Assembly: GCA_033063855.1 (NCBI GenBank)
Contig: CP093831.1
Coordinates: 6,262,001-6,326,000 of the forward strand
Length of the DNA stretch: 64,000 bases
Source: Smittia aterrima
Taxonomy: Eukaryota; Arthropoda; Insecta; Diptera; Chironomidae
Reading direction: 5' to 3'
Shown here: in pieces, positions 62,682 through 64,000 of the stretch
Numbering within the stretch: the stretch's first letter is position 1
How the letters are laid out: every line of letters starts with the position of its first letter
Made by a program: the position numbers and the translations under genes
The notes under the pieces: model-generated
Database searches by the model: none
Told to the model about the DNA's origin: nothing
What the model saw: only the letters and a program-made list of their open reading frames with translations

Positions 62682-62687
62682 TTTATT
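62682..62687 (-). terminator. Candidate polyadenylation signal of the minus-strand gene at the right edge
   Basis: Minus-strand AATAAA about 125 bp beyond the stop codon at 62811. Confidence 0.4.
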
Positions 62688-62810
62688 TCCATGTACGCGT
62701 GCGGCAAGCTTCCTTAATATTAATCAAAGAGAAGTGAAAGTATCAAACAATTAAACAAGAAGAAAAGGAATGAAATAGCTTGAAGGCAAAGCCTGCTGCG
62801 ATAAAAAATC

Positions 62811-64000
62811 TTACTTATTACGAACATATCGTGGAGATTTAACAGGAGTGTGACGAAACTTTCTTTCGCCGTCCCGATTGATTCGACGAGATGCGTTGCT
62901 TGGCGACAAAGGCTTGCGTTTCGGCGAAGTTATCTCGTGAAGAATGTCGGGTTTAAGTAGCTTAGCCTTTTGACTATCGCTGCATTCCCTAATGGTTTTG
63001 AGCATGGGCGACTGCGATGCGGCTTTAAACTGATTGCGTTTAGCGATTCCCGGTGATCGCGAACTTCTACGGGGACTATTGTTTGTAGTTGATGGCACGT
63101 TATGGCGTTTCTTTCTTGGCGATTCGTCGAATGACATAATACTCTTTACGTTCTCTAGATTCTTATTGATGATGACTCGAGGAAGTTTCAAAGGCTCAGC
63201 CAATCCTTTGTCAGATAACCCATTGAAAAGCTTTGCTTTTTGTGCTACCATTCCAGCATTTTTGTTTCGTAGCGAGATTATTGATTCTCGTCCTTGTGAG
63301 TCGTTATGCAATGACGGAGTCAACAAGAGGCTTTTGTTGAATGGCAATGATCTGTTTGGAGTTGACGTAGGCGTGAACTTTCTAATTGGTGTCAAACGAG
63401 GCGGCAACATCGGCGTTTTCTTCACAGTCGATTTCCCAGCTGACAAGCGCTTTGGTCGGATTGGTGTCTTGAAGAACATTTCCTGACTTTGATGTACATC
63501 CGTTTCCATTGGCAAATCATTGAAGAAACTCTCGGCTGGTGTCCACTCTTGTTGCTTGACAGCCAATTTATTTGGAGTAGCAAACTTATCTGTGCTCTCT
63601 CGTTTAGCTCTCAAAGGCTTTTCTGGAATGACTTTCTCAACAATTGGCTCAGCTGGAAGAGCTGGCAGTGGTCGCGAAGATGTAGGATGTACAGTGACCT
63701 GAACGGGTCTTCCGCGTTTTAAATTTGACTTCGGATAGAAACTGGCTGTTGAGACGAGATTGTTTTCGTCACGATTCTTGCTCGGACTTGATTGACCAAG
63801 ATGCCATGACTGATTACGAGATAAACGTGTTCGACTACGACGTCGCAAGCTTCCAATTTTTCTCTCACTGGGAGATCTCATGAGCGTAAATTCCTTGCTT
63901 TGGCGTAGATCTCTGTACCGTCGTCGATCAATGTTCTCCGGCTTGTTCTTTTCGAGTTTCTCGACCTCAAGAAGCGTCTGATTGAATTTGTTTTCAACCT
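62811..64000 (-). CDS. C-terminal part of a basic Ser/Thr-Pro-rich protein, partial
   Basis: An open frame without stops runs from the right edge to TAA at 62811-62813, about 396 codons; the 5' end is outside the window. The first visible 30 residues (FNQTLLEVEKLEKNKPENID) look like the end of a coiled coil. The rest is a highly basic, disordered tail. It has many proline-directed sites (KTPIRPKR, LTPIRK, ESPRKKR, NSPRRSSR, TSPKRKPLSP, TPVKSPR) and a RPLPALPAEP proline stretch. This profile is typical of Cdk-regulated mitotic or cytokinetic proteins, but I do not recognise the family, and a kinesin-like or GEF-like tail is only a guess. It lies opposite to, and perhaps inside the last introns of, the plus-strand gene. 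An internal splice acceptor near 63.9 kb cannot be ruled out. Confidence 0.75.
   Translation of the reverse strand, partial: VENKFNQTLLEVEKLEKNKPENIDRRRYRDLRQSKEFTLMRSPSERKIGSLRRRSRTRLSRNQSWHLGQSSPSKNRDENNLVSTASFYPKSNLKRGRPVQVTVHPTSSRPLPALPAEPIVEKVIPEKPLRAKRESTDKFATPNKLAVKQQEWTPAESFFNDLPMETDVHQSQEMFFKTPIRPKRLSAGKSTVKKTPMLPPRLTPIRKFTPTSTPNRSLPFNKSLLLTPSLHNDSQGRESIISLRNKNAGMVAQKAKLFNGLSDKGLAEPLKLPRVIINKNLENVKSIMSFDESPRKKRHNVPSTTNNSPRRSSRSPGIAKRNQFKAASQSPMLKTIRECSDSQKAKLLKPDILHEITSPKRKPLSPSNASRRINRDGERKFRHTPVKSPRYVRNK

Noticed and set aside
1..64000. CRISPR arrays, tRNA/rRNA genes, transposases, viral insertions
   Set aside because: Looked for on both strands; no spaced direct repeats, cloverleaf signatures, or transposase or viral protein motifs were recognised.

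Overview
The window is nuclear DNA of an insect, most likely a nematoceran dipteran (midge or mosquito-like). The evidence is AT-rich DNA, 50-70 bp GT-AG introns, a fly-type odd-skipped family gene, an ARMC4/gudu orthologue, and a tandem array of CYP4-clan P450s whose motifs resemble the dipteran CYP325/CYP313 group. The species call is inference. No bacterial, viral or transposon gene was recognised.

Layout: (1) 0.2-2.4 kb, minus: gudu/ARMC4, three exons, 697 aa, an armadillo-repeat protein of motile-cilium/sperm-axoneme assembly. (2) 2.8-11.4 kb, minus: four intact tandem P450 genes (here A, B, C, D from left to right; 498, 498, 497, 497 aa). All splice sites were resolved by hand. Each has a TATA box 33 nt upstream of a TCAGT initiator and a short 5' UTR. 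Upstream of D lies a relic of a fifth promoter and start codon that resembles the promoter of C. The array therefore records duplication, chimerism and probably gene conversion. (3) 11.9-20.4 kb: no gene seen. (4) 20.4-32.6 kb, minus: an odd-skipped family zinc-finger gene, probably bowl, 641 aa in three coding exons, with a 10.1-kb intron inside finger 2. That intron holds a strong 66-nt hairpin. A 5' non-coding exon must lie further right. (5) 32.6-40.7 kb: upstream region of bowl, no coding exon seen. (6) 40.8-41.7 kb, minus: a single-exon secreted protein with two copies of a four-cysteine module. (7) 41.9-48.3 kb: no gene recognised. (8) 48.3-61.3 kb, plus: eight in-phase coding exons of a large low-complexity protein, with both ends outside what I can place. 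(9) 62.8-64.0 kb, minus: the C-terminal exon of a basic, Ser/Thr-Pro-rich protein that runs off the right edge.

The genes do not form one pathway. The P450 array is the dynamic part. bowl and the plus-strand gene carry the large, probably regulatory, non-coding stretches usual for developmental and neuronal genes. The points most worth following up are the P450 promoter relic with the chimeric gene D, the near-identical heme-binding exon shared by all four P450s, the stop-free 54-bp intron in A and C, the hairpin in the bowl intron, the shortened cysteine spacing of bowl finger 5, and the duplicated eight-cysteine secreted protein.
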